A DNA stretch of 64,000 bases from Heterohyrax brucei (GCA_028571685.1 CM053154.1:6609501-6673500); one strand, 5' to 3'. Numbered from the stretch's first letter, positions 43,590-54,826 are shown. Program-made: numbers and translations. Notes: a model not told the origin generated them from the letters alone.

Positions 43590-45080
43590 TGAGTCTATGC
43601 AATAACAGAAGTGACAGAACCAGAAGGGGTTAATCTATTAGAGAGGCTCATGGGAGCATGTTTCTCAGGAAAAACGGCAAGAATTCATGAAGTAAAAGGG
43701 GCTTCATGTTCCTGGAGCCTGCATCTGAAGTCCCATCTGCAGGTCAGCTGGGAGGTAGTGAGTCCCTGACTTCCTGCAGAAACCCCAAGGGGCAGCCTGT
43801 CCAACCCTCGCTGGGCAGACTTCACTGCTCTCCTTCAACTCCTTGGGCTCAGGAGGCCTCAGCTAGCTGTGAGGATGGTGAGAAATAAATGCCCTGTTCA
43901 TCACCAGGGCCCTGGCTGTGAGACCAAAATAGCACACAGGAAACGGCCCTGCAAAGGTCAATTCTTCTGGAAAGGAAGGGACAACAAGCCATCTATCTGA
44001 AATTTTAATGAGCAGACCCTGGCCTTTGACCCCACACCATTACCTAACAATCCAGTATTGAATGCCATACCGGCTTCTGTTTCCTGTGAACGAGGGTGGC
44101 AGGCTCTCTGCCGCTGTCTGCCTGGCTCCTGGCTCTGACCGACGGGCACGAAGTCGTCATGGCTGACGTGTCACCCCAGCACCCTGGTCCGCAGAGGGGG
44201 TGGATCAGTGGGTAGAGAAACCGGGGGCTTGTGGCTTGACAGTGGCCCACCCAATGACAATTTTGTTTTGTTTAGTCAAAAACAAAAAGGACCATCATGG
44301 ACTGCTACTTAGAACTTTCAAACAACTTTGCAACTTTCAGGTTTATTAAAAAACAAACAAACAGGCTTCTGCAGTCATGGGTAACAGCTGAATATTAAAG
44401 AATCAAAAGGCTTGGAAAATGAGGAGAGAGAAAGTGTACAAAGCACCCCGCCCAGTACATGGGACACCATTAGACGAATAGTAAATAAAACTGTCACAGG
44501 TCAGAACAATTCCTGTGCAGCAGCTGGCCTTGACCGAAGGCAAATCTGTTCCGTTGAACTCAAAGGAAATGACTTGTCAATCTTCTCCTCGGTATGCCTG
44601 AAGTTCTTTGGAACATGAAAAGATCAGAATCTCCTGGGTCCCTGCTCAAAAATGTCCCTCCCTGGCCTTTCTAAATCAGAGCCTCAGTGTAAATGCCAGG
44701 AGAGGAGAATGCCTCTTCAATGTCCCAAGGGATCAGGCGGGCTGGGGCCTGACAGCATTAGATCATTTCATGCTGAAGCCACCTGGGAGGTGTGTCCTTT
44801 CATGTAACAGATGCTAAATTCGGAGCTTGGAAGGCAGGACTGAAGGCACAGCTGTAGCTGCAAAGGAAGCTGGGGGCCTTCTGGCCTGCTGCTCCTCTGA
44901 ATGGCCTTGGGCAGACCCCTCAGCCTCAGCAGCTGCTGCTTCCTCACAGTAATCTCCGGATTTGAACACGAAAGAAGGCACGCAAAGTGAACACTCAACA
45001 CTACGTAATAAATAATACAGTAACTAAACAATCTAACTGCTATGAAGTAGGCTAGGTAACCAGTTCACATTGTTCAATAA
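43590..45080. other. Unassigned intergenic sequence
   Basis: No confident element. Phrases near 44620-44815 (CAGAATCTCCTGGGTCC, ATGCTGAAGCCACCTGGGAG) hint at a MER5-like relic. No coding signal. Confidence 0.4.
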
Positions 45081-45084
45081 TTGT

Positions 45085-45205
45085 GATTTATTCATCTGTC
45101 CTACCAACTGGAAAACTCTTTGATGGCAAGAGGCACTTCTCAGTTTCCAACTCCCGGTCCCTAACAGAGAGATGCTTATTGCTGAGCGAATGAATGGACA
45201 AAAGA
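45085..45205 (+). mobile_element. L2 3'-end relic
   Basis: TGATTTATTCATCTGTCCTA, then AACTGGAAAACTCTTTGATG, GCAAGAGGCACTTCTCAG and GAGCGAATGAATGG follow the order of the L2 3' end. Confidence 0.65.
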
Positions 45206-45299
45206 GGTGCTGGGCGCAGAGCTGCTAAGCGATAGGGCTGGGTTTGCACTTGAACCCAGGCCACCTGTTTCCACATTCAGTGTCCTCACCTCCTGGCAC

Positions 45300-46100
45300 T
45301 GAGAAGGGGCCAGGATGTCTGCCTCACAGTTGGGTTTAAATTTTAGTATGGTAAAAATCAGTGTAACAGAACAGTTGCCATTTCAACCCTGAAGGGCACA
45401 TTTCAGCGGCATGAATTCTGGTCACCACGCTATGGCACGTCACCGTTGTTTCCGCTTTCTTCATCATCCTTTACAGAAACTCAGTGCCCCTCAAGCAATC
45501 CCTGTGTCTCCCCCTCCCGGCCCCTGGCAACCTCTAAACTTGGAGTACTCTTGATTTTTAACAAACCCTGCATCTTGTGGCCGGTTCCTCTGGTTCTTGG
45601 ACACCCTGTAAAACCCTGGAGTTGGGAAAGTGGCGACACTGCCTCCCAGCAGGAAAGGGTGCAGATGAAAAGGGTTTTCTCAACGGCTGGGTAGCCTCCT
45701 GCTGGAACGGGCTCTGTTAGGAATTGAGCAGAGGTCACAAGATGGGATTTCCTCCTGCGGGTCGCTGCAGAGAACCCCGCAGGACTTGGACAACCAGGCA
45801 GGCTCTGCCCTCCCGGGAGATTCTGACTCAGCTCCTCTGAGTGAGGCCAGCATGGGATCCCTAAGCTGATCCTAGGAGTCTATCAGGTCTTCAAGGTTGA
45901 GAATTCTAGGCCAAGATCCCTGAGCAGAAGGTGAGGCCTCCACTCAGTTCCCAGGTGTTTCCCAACCCCACCCCCGCCAGGGAACAAGGCCTATGAAGTC
46001 TCATTCCAAAAGTGTGAGCAGGCATCCTAGAATCTGTATGTTTTTTTAACAAACTATCTGCTACTTGTAATCAGGCAAGCTTGAGAAAAAAGTCGCCTTA
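45300..46100. other. SINE-free flank upstream of the ADAM12 CpG island
   Basis: Mostly unique by eye. GAGTGAGGCCAGCATGGG to GGTTGAGAATTCTAGG (45838-45908) is MER5-like. No coding signal. Confidence 0.45.
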
Positions 46101-46734
46101 CAGATAATGTGTGTCTATGCCACGGAGAAGAAACCTCAGCCAAACCCAGCCGGGTAAAACCTACAGTCACCCAGGTCAAGGCTCGGGCGCTGGAGGTCCG
46201 TTGGGGGCGCAGGGACGGGCTGGGGAAGGCAGACCCGCTACTGGCGTTCCGCGGGCTCCTAGCGAGCCGGGAGCGCCGCCGACTCATCGTTTCCAGACTC
46301 GGCCTGGAAAGCTGGCCCGGGCCGCGTGTGTGCTCCTGGCACCGGCTGGGGCCCCGCGGCCACATCATCCTCGGGTGGGGGTGCGCTGCGCCGCCACCCA
46401 GCCACGTCGGTGTCGCCGCGGCGCGCATCCGGGGGGCACCCGCGCCGAGCCGCCCCGGGGGGCACCGCCCAGGGCCGGGCGGGGGGCTGTGCCGGCTCTA
46501 GGACCCGCGGGACGCCGTCGTGGGGGCGGGGGCGCCCGAGCTGGGTCCGTGGTGATGCGGCCGGTGCCTGCGGCCGCGGGTCCACTGCGCAGGCCGGCCG
46601 CTCGGCTCCCGGTCTCCCGCCCGGGCCAGCGCGGCGCTCTGCTCCTCGGGGCCGCGGTCGGGCCGGCCCGGGCCGCGCGCGCGCGCACCGCGGAACTTTC
46701 TGGTGCTGCCCGGCCGCGCTCCCGGCGCCGCCCC

Positions 46735-46806
46735 ATGCAGCAGGGGCGCCCGCGGGCCCCGCCGCCCGGCCCCCACCCGCCGCCCGCGGGGGACCCGCTG
46801 CCCTGA
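46735..46806 (+). other. Candidate upstream ORF in the ADAM12 5' UTR
   Basis: ATG at 46735 opens a 23-codon frame (MQQGRPRAPPPG...), ending in TGA at 46804-46806, 9 nt before the ADAM12 ATG and in the same frame. Further in-frame ATGs lie at 46555 and 46111, but whether these are within the transcript is unknown. It could reduce initiation at the main ATG. The 46735 ATG has C at -3 and C at +4, a weak context. Confidence 0.4.
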
Positions 46807-46815
46807 GCGGCGACC

Positions 46816-46903
46816 ATGGCCGCGCGCCCGCCGCCCCTGCCCCGCGCCCGCGCCCTGCTGCTCGTCCTGGCCGGGGCCCTGCTGGCGCCGCGCGCCGCCC
46901 GAG
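46816..46903 (+). CDS. ADAM12: ADAM12 exon 1: start codon and signal peptide
   Basis: ATG in a strong Kozak context (A at -3, G at +4), then MAARPPPLPRARA, a hydrophobic LLLVLAGALLA core and PRAAR before a perfect donor GTAAGT at 46904-46909. The exon ends in phase 1, so a Gly codon is completed by exon 2, giving a 30-residue leader. Length, MAARP start, ARALLL-LAGALLAP core and phase match mammalian ADAM12 (meltrin alpha), a membrane or secreted metalloprotease-disintegrin that sheds growth-factor precursors and cleaves IGF-binding proteins. The catalytic exons lie beyond the window. Neighbour C10orf90 on the same strand supports the call. Confidence 0.93.
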
Positions 46904-48642
46904 GTAAGTCGCCGAGCCGGGCGCCAGCGACGTCCCCGCCGCCCGGGGTCGCCGGCCGTCTGCAGACCCGTCCCCGGGGCACCAAGCGCGCCTCGCCGGG
47001 GGGACCCGGAGTGCCAGGGCGGCCTGGGAGGCAGCGCGTCGGGTGCAGTTCGGAGATCCCCCCACGGGCCGGTTCCCGGAGGGGACACCTGGTGGGTGGT
47101 CTGTCCCGCACGCCTTGGACTCTTCCCTCGCACTCTCTGTCGTGGCAAAGTCTCGTGGGTGTCTTGGGGCCGCGTGTCACTCTGTGTCTTGACAGCTACA
47201 CGTGTCACCAGTATCATGTGCATCGGGTCGTCTTACCCTGCCCCTTGGTGAAGCCCACCTCAGGCACCAGGTCCGAACTGGACGGCGTCCCCTTTGCACC
47301 TCTCCCTCCACCGCCTGTGAGCGTCGGGGACGCGGCGGAACCCCGCAGACGGCGCAGGTGTGCCGGCCGCGCCCCGCGGGGCTCTCTGTCTTAGTGGCCA
47401 GGGGGCACTGTCTTTCCCCCTCTCCTTCAGTTTCCTTTCTTTTGGGACTGCGTGCTAGCTGGCAAAGGCAGGGAAGACTGGATCCTCTCCGTTTCTTGGC
47501 TGTAAACAGTGCTCAGGTCAGCCCTGCGGGAAGCTGGAACTCCTTTCGGAGTTTGGCCGCGGCGCGGAGAGGATGTCCGTGCCACACACCTGGACGTTCT
47601 CGAGCTGGACGCCTTTCCCGTCGGGCACCTGTGGCTCCTCCGGTAGGCGTAACGGGCTTCACCCAGCAGGTGCCTTTCTGCAAATTGGGAACCTCTCCCG
47701 GTCGTCGCCGCCTTCTGCCACTAGGGGCGACATCGGCCCACCTATGAGGGACGGGCCTTGGCCTCAGACTCGCCGTTTCTGGGGTTGTAACAGGAATCTG
47801 TTTTCCAACAACAACTGGCCTTGATCATGAAGCCTTACCACTTCATGGTGCGTTTTGTTTTGCAATTGTCACTAATACACCCCCTACTGCGTCTAATGTA
47901 ATGTAGCTGAAACTCAGCTTTTGTTAAAATCCGCATAACAAAGAAGATCAATGTGGGAATTAATGATTAAATAGAGAATCACACAGAACAGTGGAGAAGC
48001 AAGAGACAGCCAAGAAAAAAATACGCTGAGTAGTTAAAAACCGCGACAGCCTTCCAATAAAAAACAATGGTAGATAAAGGCTTTTTGAAAGACTTGTGCA
48101 GAGATGAATTCTTTTGAATGGTTTTTGAGAAAGAAATTTTTAAAAACCGAAATAGAATCTCAGGGCCAGCCTGAGGTGGTCATGGATACAGCACATGCTT
48201 CATAAATGAATGAACAGTATTATTTTTTTAAAGGAGAAATGTTATTTAATCAAGCTAATAGGAAGTTATTTCATGGAGGAGAAGGACACCTTTTCTGTTA
48301 AGAAATGTCCCCTCTCCCCTTAGGCTAGATATGACTCAATGTAGAGAAACTGGGTTAGAGTGTAATTTGTGGGTGGGTGACATCCTGTTCGATTCCAGTG
48401 TTTGTGGCTGTTTATCTTTGCAATCTCAGTGTCATGTCTTAAATCAAGCAGTGCCCCACCTCACACCAGTAAGATTGTTTAAATATCCAAACATGGAATG
48501 AAATATTTCTTTGTCCTGGCAAGAGGAAAGGAGGGATGACTCGTTGTTGAGGAGGGCCATAGCCTGGGGTTTTTCTCCAGCCCTGATTGCTACCCTGAAA
48601 CAGTTGCACACTTGGCATTTTCAGGGACAGCTCAGCCCTAAA

Positions 48643-48810
48643 GCAAAAAACCAGACCCACTGTGGTTGAGTTGATTCTGACTCCTGGTGACCTTACGCGG
48701 CAGAGTAGAACTGCCTATGTGGGGTTTCCAAGTCTGTAAATCTTTAAGGAAGCCAGCTGTCACATCTCCTCCCCACCCCCCCCACCAGGAGTGGGGAGTG
48801 AGTTTGAACT
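48643..48810 (-). mobile_element. AfroSINE, long subtype
   Basis: Antisense: CCAGACCCACTGTGGTTGAG, GGTGACCTTACGCGGCAGAG, TCTGTAAATCTTTAAGGAAG (the extra segment), AGTTTGAACTG. The head is lost. First SINE downstream of the promoter. Confidence 0.85.
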
Positions 48811-49084
48811 GAACCAGGCCTGAAAGAGAACTCTAGATCCCAAAACCAGTGCTGCAAAATCCGTTCCTGCCCAGTCTTTCCCAACACTGCTGTCTTGCAC
48901 GTGGGGTCTCCCTTTCCCTGTACAGTAAACCATTAACCTCCAACCTGCACTCCCGCCCACCTACATGCCTTCCATTTTTGTTGTTAGTTTCCCAGTCCAG
49001 GTCACATTAAAAAAAAAAGAAGATTCTGCAGAAGCCTGCTAACGGCTTCTTTGGTAGCCTCCTAACTGTTCTGCTGACTTCCCG

Positions 49085-49320
49085 TTTGTCCCCGCACCGC
49101 GTACTCTCCCCAGCATCGCCGCCAAGGTCATCATTTTAAATCATGAGTTGGATCATGCTGGTTTCCTGTTTAAAAATCTCCAATGACTTTTTCTTGCTTT
49201 TTTGGAAAGAAAATCCAAACTCCTGGACAACCCAGTCCCCGCTTTCCTCTGGGCTCCTTTCCTACCGTCCTCCCCTGGCTCTGCTGCTCCAGCCACACCG
49301 CCTCCCCTTATGTCTGGCCT
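49085..49320 (-). mobile_element. Ancient L2-like relic
   Basis: Antisense-type text: GATCATGCTGGTTTCCTG, AAATCTCCAATGACTTTTTC, AAAATCCAAACTCCTGG, TGCTCCAGCCACACCGCC. This run is characteristic of an old mammalian LINE relic, most likely L2. Confidence 0.5.
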
Positions 49321-49324
49321 CCTG

Positions 49325-50355
49325 ATATTATGTGGCCATAATTAAAAAGAAATTCAGTGTTTACTGTGAAAAATTTGCAGATATTGTTCACAGTAAAGCC
49401 CATAGTGTTGTATGATTCCATTTCATCTCTCACAACTTTTTGGTTTTTCCTAGAGTTAATAATTGCTTTTTGTTTTTTCCTTGCTTTCTTTGTGCCCATT
49501 ATCTGCTTTACTACCAAACTTTCTGGGAAAACTATTGAATGTCTTCCAATATGATCAGACAGCAGGTAATCTACTATTTTATTTGTGGCATCTCTCCTTG
49601 ATGGATAAAACCTTTATTACCCTCCTCTTGTTACCTTCCTGTTTCAGTAGGAGCTGGTTGCTTTATAGCTCTCCAGTCAGGACTACACTTAGCAAGATGC
49701 TGGGAACTCCTCTCACCTTCTACCTATGTTGGGTCACCTTTTTCTGAATACTTAAACTCTTATTTCTTAGTTTATTCCCAATTTATGTGGCATGTATCCT
49801 CCCCGAGGAAGAGTATAGGGGAGATAACATTTTCTGTTAGCTGGTGAATGTTTTAGAAATGCTTTCAGCTGCAAATACTAGAAAATATGACTTCAGCAAT
49901 TTTCTGAAAAGTGATCCCCAGCCTCTCTTTGTGTGACAAGGAGCTGTGAAGTCAGTAGTACACAATGAAGATAGTGGATCAGCAGGACTGTCAGGGACCC
50001 AGGGTCCTGGGTTTGAGTCTGATGTACAGAGATGCGCACTTGGCCTCGTGGCCTCCCGATGGCTGCTGTTCTTGCAGCGTCGTCCCTGCTCTCTGAGCAA
50101 TAGTACAGCAGAAGGGACGAAAGGCAGGGCCCGTCACATGGATTTTTGTCAGGACAACAAAAATATTTCCAGGACCTCTTGTAGCAAACTTTCACTTAGA
50201 TCTTGTTGGCAGGAGGGTGGCACAGGATCACTGTCATCAGGCAGATACAAAAGTAAGTAGTTCAGTTGTACAGATTTCTGCTTCAAACAAAACAGAGTTC
50301 TGCGAGTGAGAAAGAAGACTGAATGGCTTGCTGCCGTACTCTGTGTGTGTAGATA
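49325..50355. other. Unassigned intronic sequence
   Basis: AT-rich to 49850, otherwise ordinary. No element or exon recognised. Confidence 0.4.
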
Positions 50356-50359
50356 GACA

Positions 50360-50906
50360 TACGAGGACTGCCAGTGAAGTTTGCAAACTCGTTCTAGAAA
50401 AAGTGCTACACACCTCATTGATGAATATCGCTATGGTCACCTTTGAAGTACTCGGCTCAGGAAGCTATATGCACCAACACCAGTGCCCAGTCCGCCCTTC
50501 AGAGCAATTTTGAAACTCTTTTTCTGGAATGGCCGTCAGAACTGTCGTCCTATTACCCTTGATGTCCTGAATGTCATCCAAATGTCTTCCTTTCAATATT
50601 TCCTTTACCTTTGGGTAAAGAAAAAAGTCACTGGGGCCAGATCAGGTGAGAAGGGAGGGTGTTCTGATAGAGTTATTAGTTTACTGGCTACAAACTCCCT
50701 CACAGACAATGAGACAACTAAGTTTGCAAACCTGCTGAGGTGCCACTGTGTGCAATGGCCATTCCAGAGAGTTCCAGAATGGCTTTGAAGGGTGGATTAG
50801 GCACTGGCATCAGTGCATAGCTTCTCAGGGGGAAGACTTTGAAGGTGACCAGTGATATTCAGCCACGAGGTATGTAGCATTTGGAATAATTAAGTTCCTG
50901 GATTTA
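50360..50906 (+). mobile_element. Palindromic mariner-derived element, copy 2
   Basis: Left end TACGAGGACTGCCAGTGAAG. Long arm from about 50396 to 50660 (GTGCTACACACCTCATTGAT, CTTTTTCTGGAATGGCCGTC, AATGTCATCCAAATGTCTTC), a linker (TTACTGGCTACAAACTCCCT), then a short inverted arm (about 50755-50885). The short arm read on + gives MAIPESSRMALKGG, a decayed mariner transposase C terminus. The right end is missing, cut where an AfroSINE starts at about 50908. It has the same internal junction as the 35.4-kb copy. Confidence 0.85.
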
Positions 50907-50907
50907 T

Positions 50908-51078
50908 GTTGTTGGATGCCATTGACTCGATTCCCACTCCCAGCAACCTGGTCTGGCAGAGCAGAACTGCCCCACACGATTCCCCAGGCTGGAGCTTTGA
51001 CAGGAGCAGATTGCCAGGTTTTTCTCTGTAGAGCTGCTGAGTAGGTTTGAATTTCCAAACTTTTGGTTAACAGCTCTA
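50908..51078 (-). mobile_element. AfroSINE, long subtype, truncating the mariner copy
   Basis: Antisense: TGTTGTTGGATGCCATTGAC, GAACTGCCCCACACGATTCC, GGAGCTTTGACAGGAGCAGA, CTTTTGGTTAACAGC. The head is lost. It abuts the mariner remnant, whose terminal inverted repeat is missing. Confidence 0.87.
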
Positions 51079-51134
51079 TTGTGAATTCATCTAAGTATAA
51101 ATTTCCAAGATGAAATTCATATTTCCTCAGTATT

Positions 51135-51400
51135 TTTTTATTGTGATTAAGTGGAAGTTTACAATCCAAGTCTAGTTTCCATAGAAAACTCTTAAGCACT
51201 TGCCTCTCTGCAACTCTGTCTGCTCTCCTCACCCTGTGACAGCACCCTCTTCTGTTCTTCAGGTCCAGTGTCTGCTCTGCCAACACCTGTCCCCTCCTCT
51301 CCACCCTCTCTCCCTCACCTGTAGAGAGAAGCCGTCAGGACAGCCTCATCTGTCTATATTAAACTGTACAGCATACGTACTACCTGCGTCCCTTTAATCC
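51135..51400 (-). mobile_element. L1-like 3' region (afrotherian L1 family)
   Basis: Antisense: TTTTTTTATTGTGATTAAGT, GGAAGTTTACAATCC, CACCCTGTGACAGCACCCTC. Same family as 31203-31870. Confidence 0.6.
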
Positions 51401-53330
51401 TCAGGGTTTTTTAAGGCATTTCTTCACTGCCACTGTGCCCGTTGCGGGTCGAGAACGTGATGACATTCTGATCATTAACCCTTTAATTACAGCTCTTACT
51501 GATGTTTTTTCCTGGAAAATCTACTAGCTTCTGTCTCTTTTATTTTTTTTATTTCTAATCTCAAATTTGATGGTGTTGTATTTTGGTGATGTTCTCATCA
51601 ATAATCTTCTGGGTATTCAGAGGGTGTTTACAGCTTGAAAATTTATGTTGTAAATTTCTACGATACTTTTTTTGTATTATTTCTTCAGTGATTTCTTTGT
51701 CACTGGTTTTCCCCTTTTGCTGAAATTGCTGTTGGAGATCCTGGCCTCCTGAAGATAGACCTTAACTTTCTTACTATTTTTCATCACTTGTATTTTTGTT
51801 TTGCAGAAACAAAATGAGAATTCTTTCATTTCATTTTATCCATCTTTTGCGGTCCCATTTTAAAAAATTTCTATCATGTATTTAATTTCCTACAAATGGT
51901 TCTTGTTCTGCAAATGTGCCTTTTTTTTTTCTTAGTTGGTCTGTTCCTTCTTAATGAATCATGATTTCTATGAAGTCTTTAAGGGTGTTGTTACTTTTTA
52001 AAAATATTCTCTTGTTCGTGTCATCCTCATTGATAACTGCTGAAATTTTTTTCCCCCTAACTTTTTATAGTCTCTGACTTTCTTCAAATGTCTGGCTCTT
52101 GCTCTCTGTTGATGTTTAATAAGGAGGCAGTAAAAAGCTGATGGTAAGCTGTGTGCCTCCACAAAAGGTTTCCTGAAGGGCAGACGTCTATTTTATTGGG
52201 GTACTCCATATATCACTGACTGGTTGACTTTTCTTTTGGGATGCTTAGTTTCCCTCAAGAATACTTGAGCTTTCTGCTGTTAAGGTGGTATAAGTCTGGC
52301 CCTAGGGTCTGGGACCTGAGCAGGAAGGGTAGAGTGAGAGAGGACACCTAGCATTTCACCATATTCTTTTTTTAACTTAACAGTTTTTTTCCCCCGTCTT
52401 TGACCCTCGCCTGTAGGCTGGGGCCCCATCTCTGTCTCCTCAGATAAATAGATAGCCACTCAACCTTCCTCTGATCTATCTTCTCAAGTTTTGTTGCTTT
52501 CTCTGTCCTGTTACTGTGGTCTCAAACATTCTCATTATTGCTGTTGTTGCTATAGCTGTTGTAGGGTTTCAGGAGGAAGTTCAGGAGAACCCTGTGAGTC
52601 TGTCCTGGGTGTTTACCAGTCACCCCAACCGTGTGAGTCTGCCGTGGGTGTTTACAAGTCACCCTGTGTGATTATTACCACACTCTACATGTAGACGTAG
52701 TTTCTTTTTCTCACTTGTCATTGAGCTGTTTCTCTCCCTTCCTTGTGGAAACAAAAATTAAATCCTTCTTGAATGTTTCAAAACTTTCTATTAAACATCT
52801 ATAAAACTCCAAGTCAACATACACCTAATTAGATGGATGCTGCAGCTGGGGAAATTGTAAAACCTGCCTTCTGGATGGCACTACCTTGTCGAAAGGAGCA
52901 TCTTCCCCTCCCTAGGTTTAGATGGTGCTGCAGTGAACCCATTACGGTTGCAAAAAAAGGTTTGTTTTGTATCAGAGTGTGTTCCAGAGGCCTCTCTAAG
53001 CTCAATTGTTGGTGCAGTACAGATGATTTATAAAGACAGGTGTGAGAAACATTTTCAGATGTTTCTCTTAGAGCAAATGGCAAGCCCCAGAGCCCTTTGG
53101 CTGGGTGCCCGCTGTGGGCTGGCTAGAACAGCACTGTCCCGCATAGTGTTCTTTCATCATCGGGGTCTTGGGCAGTGAGAAAGTGAAACTGATATCATCT
53201 AGACAGAATGCTTTAGCCAATGAAGTCTGTGCATTTTTAGTAGCTGATTCTGTATGTACTTTTGTCTAGTATTTTATTAAACCCAGGGTTTTTAGACCAG
53301 GGCAGAGTTACTGAAAAAGGCATTTCTTGA
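51401..53330. other. T-rich, old LINE-like and unassigned intronic sequence
   Basis: 51480-52120 is T-rich on + with many TTTT runs, consistent with an antisense LINE relic that I cannot place. From 52150 onwards the text is unassigned. Confidence 0.4.
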
Positions 53331-53510
53331 GGGGTTCGATGCCAGGCTCTGTGCCAGGTGTTTGCATACACTGTCTCATTCCGTCTTCATGGAACGATCT
53401 TGTGGGGTGGTCATCTTATCACCCTCATTCTGCAGCAGAGGAAACCACCACTTCAGGTGGTGAATAAACAGTAGATGGCGAACTCAGGACCTCCAGGCTG
53501 TGCCATGGTG
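53330..53510 (-). mobile_element. MIR-like relic
   Basis: Antisense MIR order: GTGCCAGGTGTTTGCATACA, CTGTCTCATTCCGTCTTCAT, CATTCTGCAGCAGAGGAAAC, GGCGAACTCAGGACCTCCAG. Confidence 0.65.
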
Positions 53511-53961
53511 GAGTTCAGGTCACACCACCTCCGCTGTGGCCAACATTTTGTCACCTGTCTTGAGAGCAGTGATAACGTCTACAGCAGTGAAACGGCCATT
53601 TAGTTAGATTTCAAACAGAATAGCAGCGGATTGCCAGTTGTTTCCCACTTGGGATGTGCACAGCGAATAGGCGCTTTCTGACAGGCTGCCAGTTGTCCTG
53701 TCTCCACTAGCTGTGGGTCCTGTGTCACTGTGCCTCCAGTTGATGGATGGTGGGAGGACAGCGAATAACCCAGCATCACATTGACATTTTTGTATCTGTT
53801 AAGCTTCCATGGCATCCCAAGGCCAGATTTAAAGCTCAGGTTCTAGATAACTGCTTTAAAAGCTGGACTACTTCAGCTCTGGACTACTTGAGCTCTCTCT
53901 GGGCTTTCTGCTCTGAGGCTTGGCCCTCTCTGATCCCTGCTGACTGGTCATTGTTTCTTCC

Positions 53962-54132
53962 AGTTGCTGTTGCATTGACTTGGACTCATGGTGACACCAT
54001 GTATATCAGAGGGCAACTGTGCTCCATGGGTTTTCAGTGGCTGAGAGTTTTCTGGAGTGGACTGCCAGGACTTTCTTCCAAGGTGCCTCTGGGTGGACAC
54101 GCACTTCTAACCTTTCGGTTAACAGTGGAGAG
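53962..54132 (-). mobile_element. AfroSINE, type B, abutting (CA)n
   Basis: Antisense: GTTGCTGTTGCATTGACTTG, GCTCCATGGGTTTTCAGTGG, TTCCAAGGTGCCTCTGGGTG, CTAACCTTTCGGTTAACAG. The head is replaced by the (CA)57 array. Confidence 0.85.
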
Positions 54133-54134
54133 TG

Positions 54135-54252
<118 letters not shown>

Positions 54253-54483
54253 ATACATACATCTTGATCCTGTCTTCTTCAGCAGCACTGACCTCTAACT
54301 TGTACTTATCCAGTGATTCCTTGTTTTGCCATATTTGCATTTAAATCCAGGACAGGAGTAGAGTGTTTCTCCTGAAACCTCTGCTCACTTGAATCTGAAT
54401 GTTATCTGAGAATTTGGTCGGTTTTTTTTTTAAGTCTAGGATTTTGGTATGTTTGTGGAGCCTGGGGTAGGATTTAGAGGGTG

Positions 54484-54656
54484 TTCTGTGCATAGTGGTT
54501 AAGTGCTGTGGCTGCTAACCAACTGGTCGGCAGTTCACACCCACCAGGTGCTCCTTAGAAACCCCATAGGGCACTTCTGCTGTGTTCTTTGGGGTTGGTA
54601 TGAGCCACAGTTGACTTAATGGCAGTGGGTTTGGGTTTGGGTTTGGGATTTTTGTA
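54484..54656 (+). mobile_element. AfroSINE, type A, first of a direct pair
   Basis: Sense: GCATAGTGGTTAAGTGCTGT, CTGCTAACCAACTGGTCGGC, GAAACCCCATAGGGCACTTC. It has a TTGGGTTTGGGTTTGGG tail, which looks telomere-like but is the normal SINE tail. Confidence 0.9.
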
Positions 54657-54665
54657 GTTGAAAGT

Positions 54666-54826
54666 GAGGAAGCCTGGTAGCGCAGTAGTTAGGAACCACC
54701 AACTAAGGTTAAGGATGGTGTTTCGAATCACCAACTGCTCCTTGGAAACACCATGGGCCAGGTTTCTTCTGTCCCACAGAGTCACTATGAATTGAAATTG
54801 ACTCCATGGCAGTGGGATGTTTTACT
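54666..54826 (+). mobile_element. AfroSINE, type A, second of a direct pair
   Basis: Sense, 10 bp after the previous copy: GAGGAAGCCTGGTAGCGCAG, GTTTCGAATCACC, GGAAACACCATGGGCCAGG, TGACTCCATGGCAGTGGG. Confidence 0.88.

Larger units (their letters stand above)
46160..47750 (+). promoter_or_regulatory. ADAM12 CpG-island promoter
   Basis: An abrupt rise in G+C and CpG density begins near 46160 and fades after about 47750, centred on ADAM12 exon 1. There is no TATA box near the start. Sp1-type GC boxes are visible (GGGGGCGGGGGCG at 46522-46534) and a CGCGCGCGCGCGC tract at 46674-46686. Long open frames on both strands (up to 271 codons) are a by-product of stop-poor GC-rich DNA. The transcription start cannot be fixed from sequence alone. 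Confidence 0.88.

Noticed and set aside
46259-47223. Long antisense ORFs (up to 271 codons) across the CpG island
   Set aside because: Stop codons are rare in such GC-rich DNA. The frames overlap each other and the ADAM12 exon, and the peptides are low-complexity A/G/P/R text without family signs.
54622-54648. Interstitial telomere-like GGGTTT array
   Set aside because: It is the simple tail of an AfroSINE, with TTTGGG rather than TTAGGG spacing.
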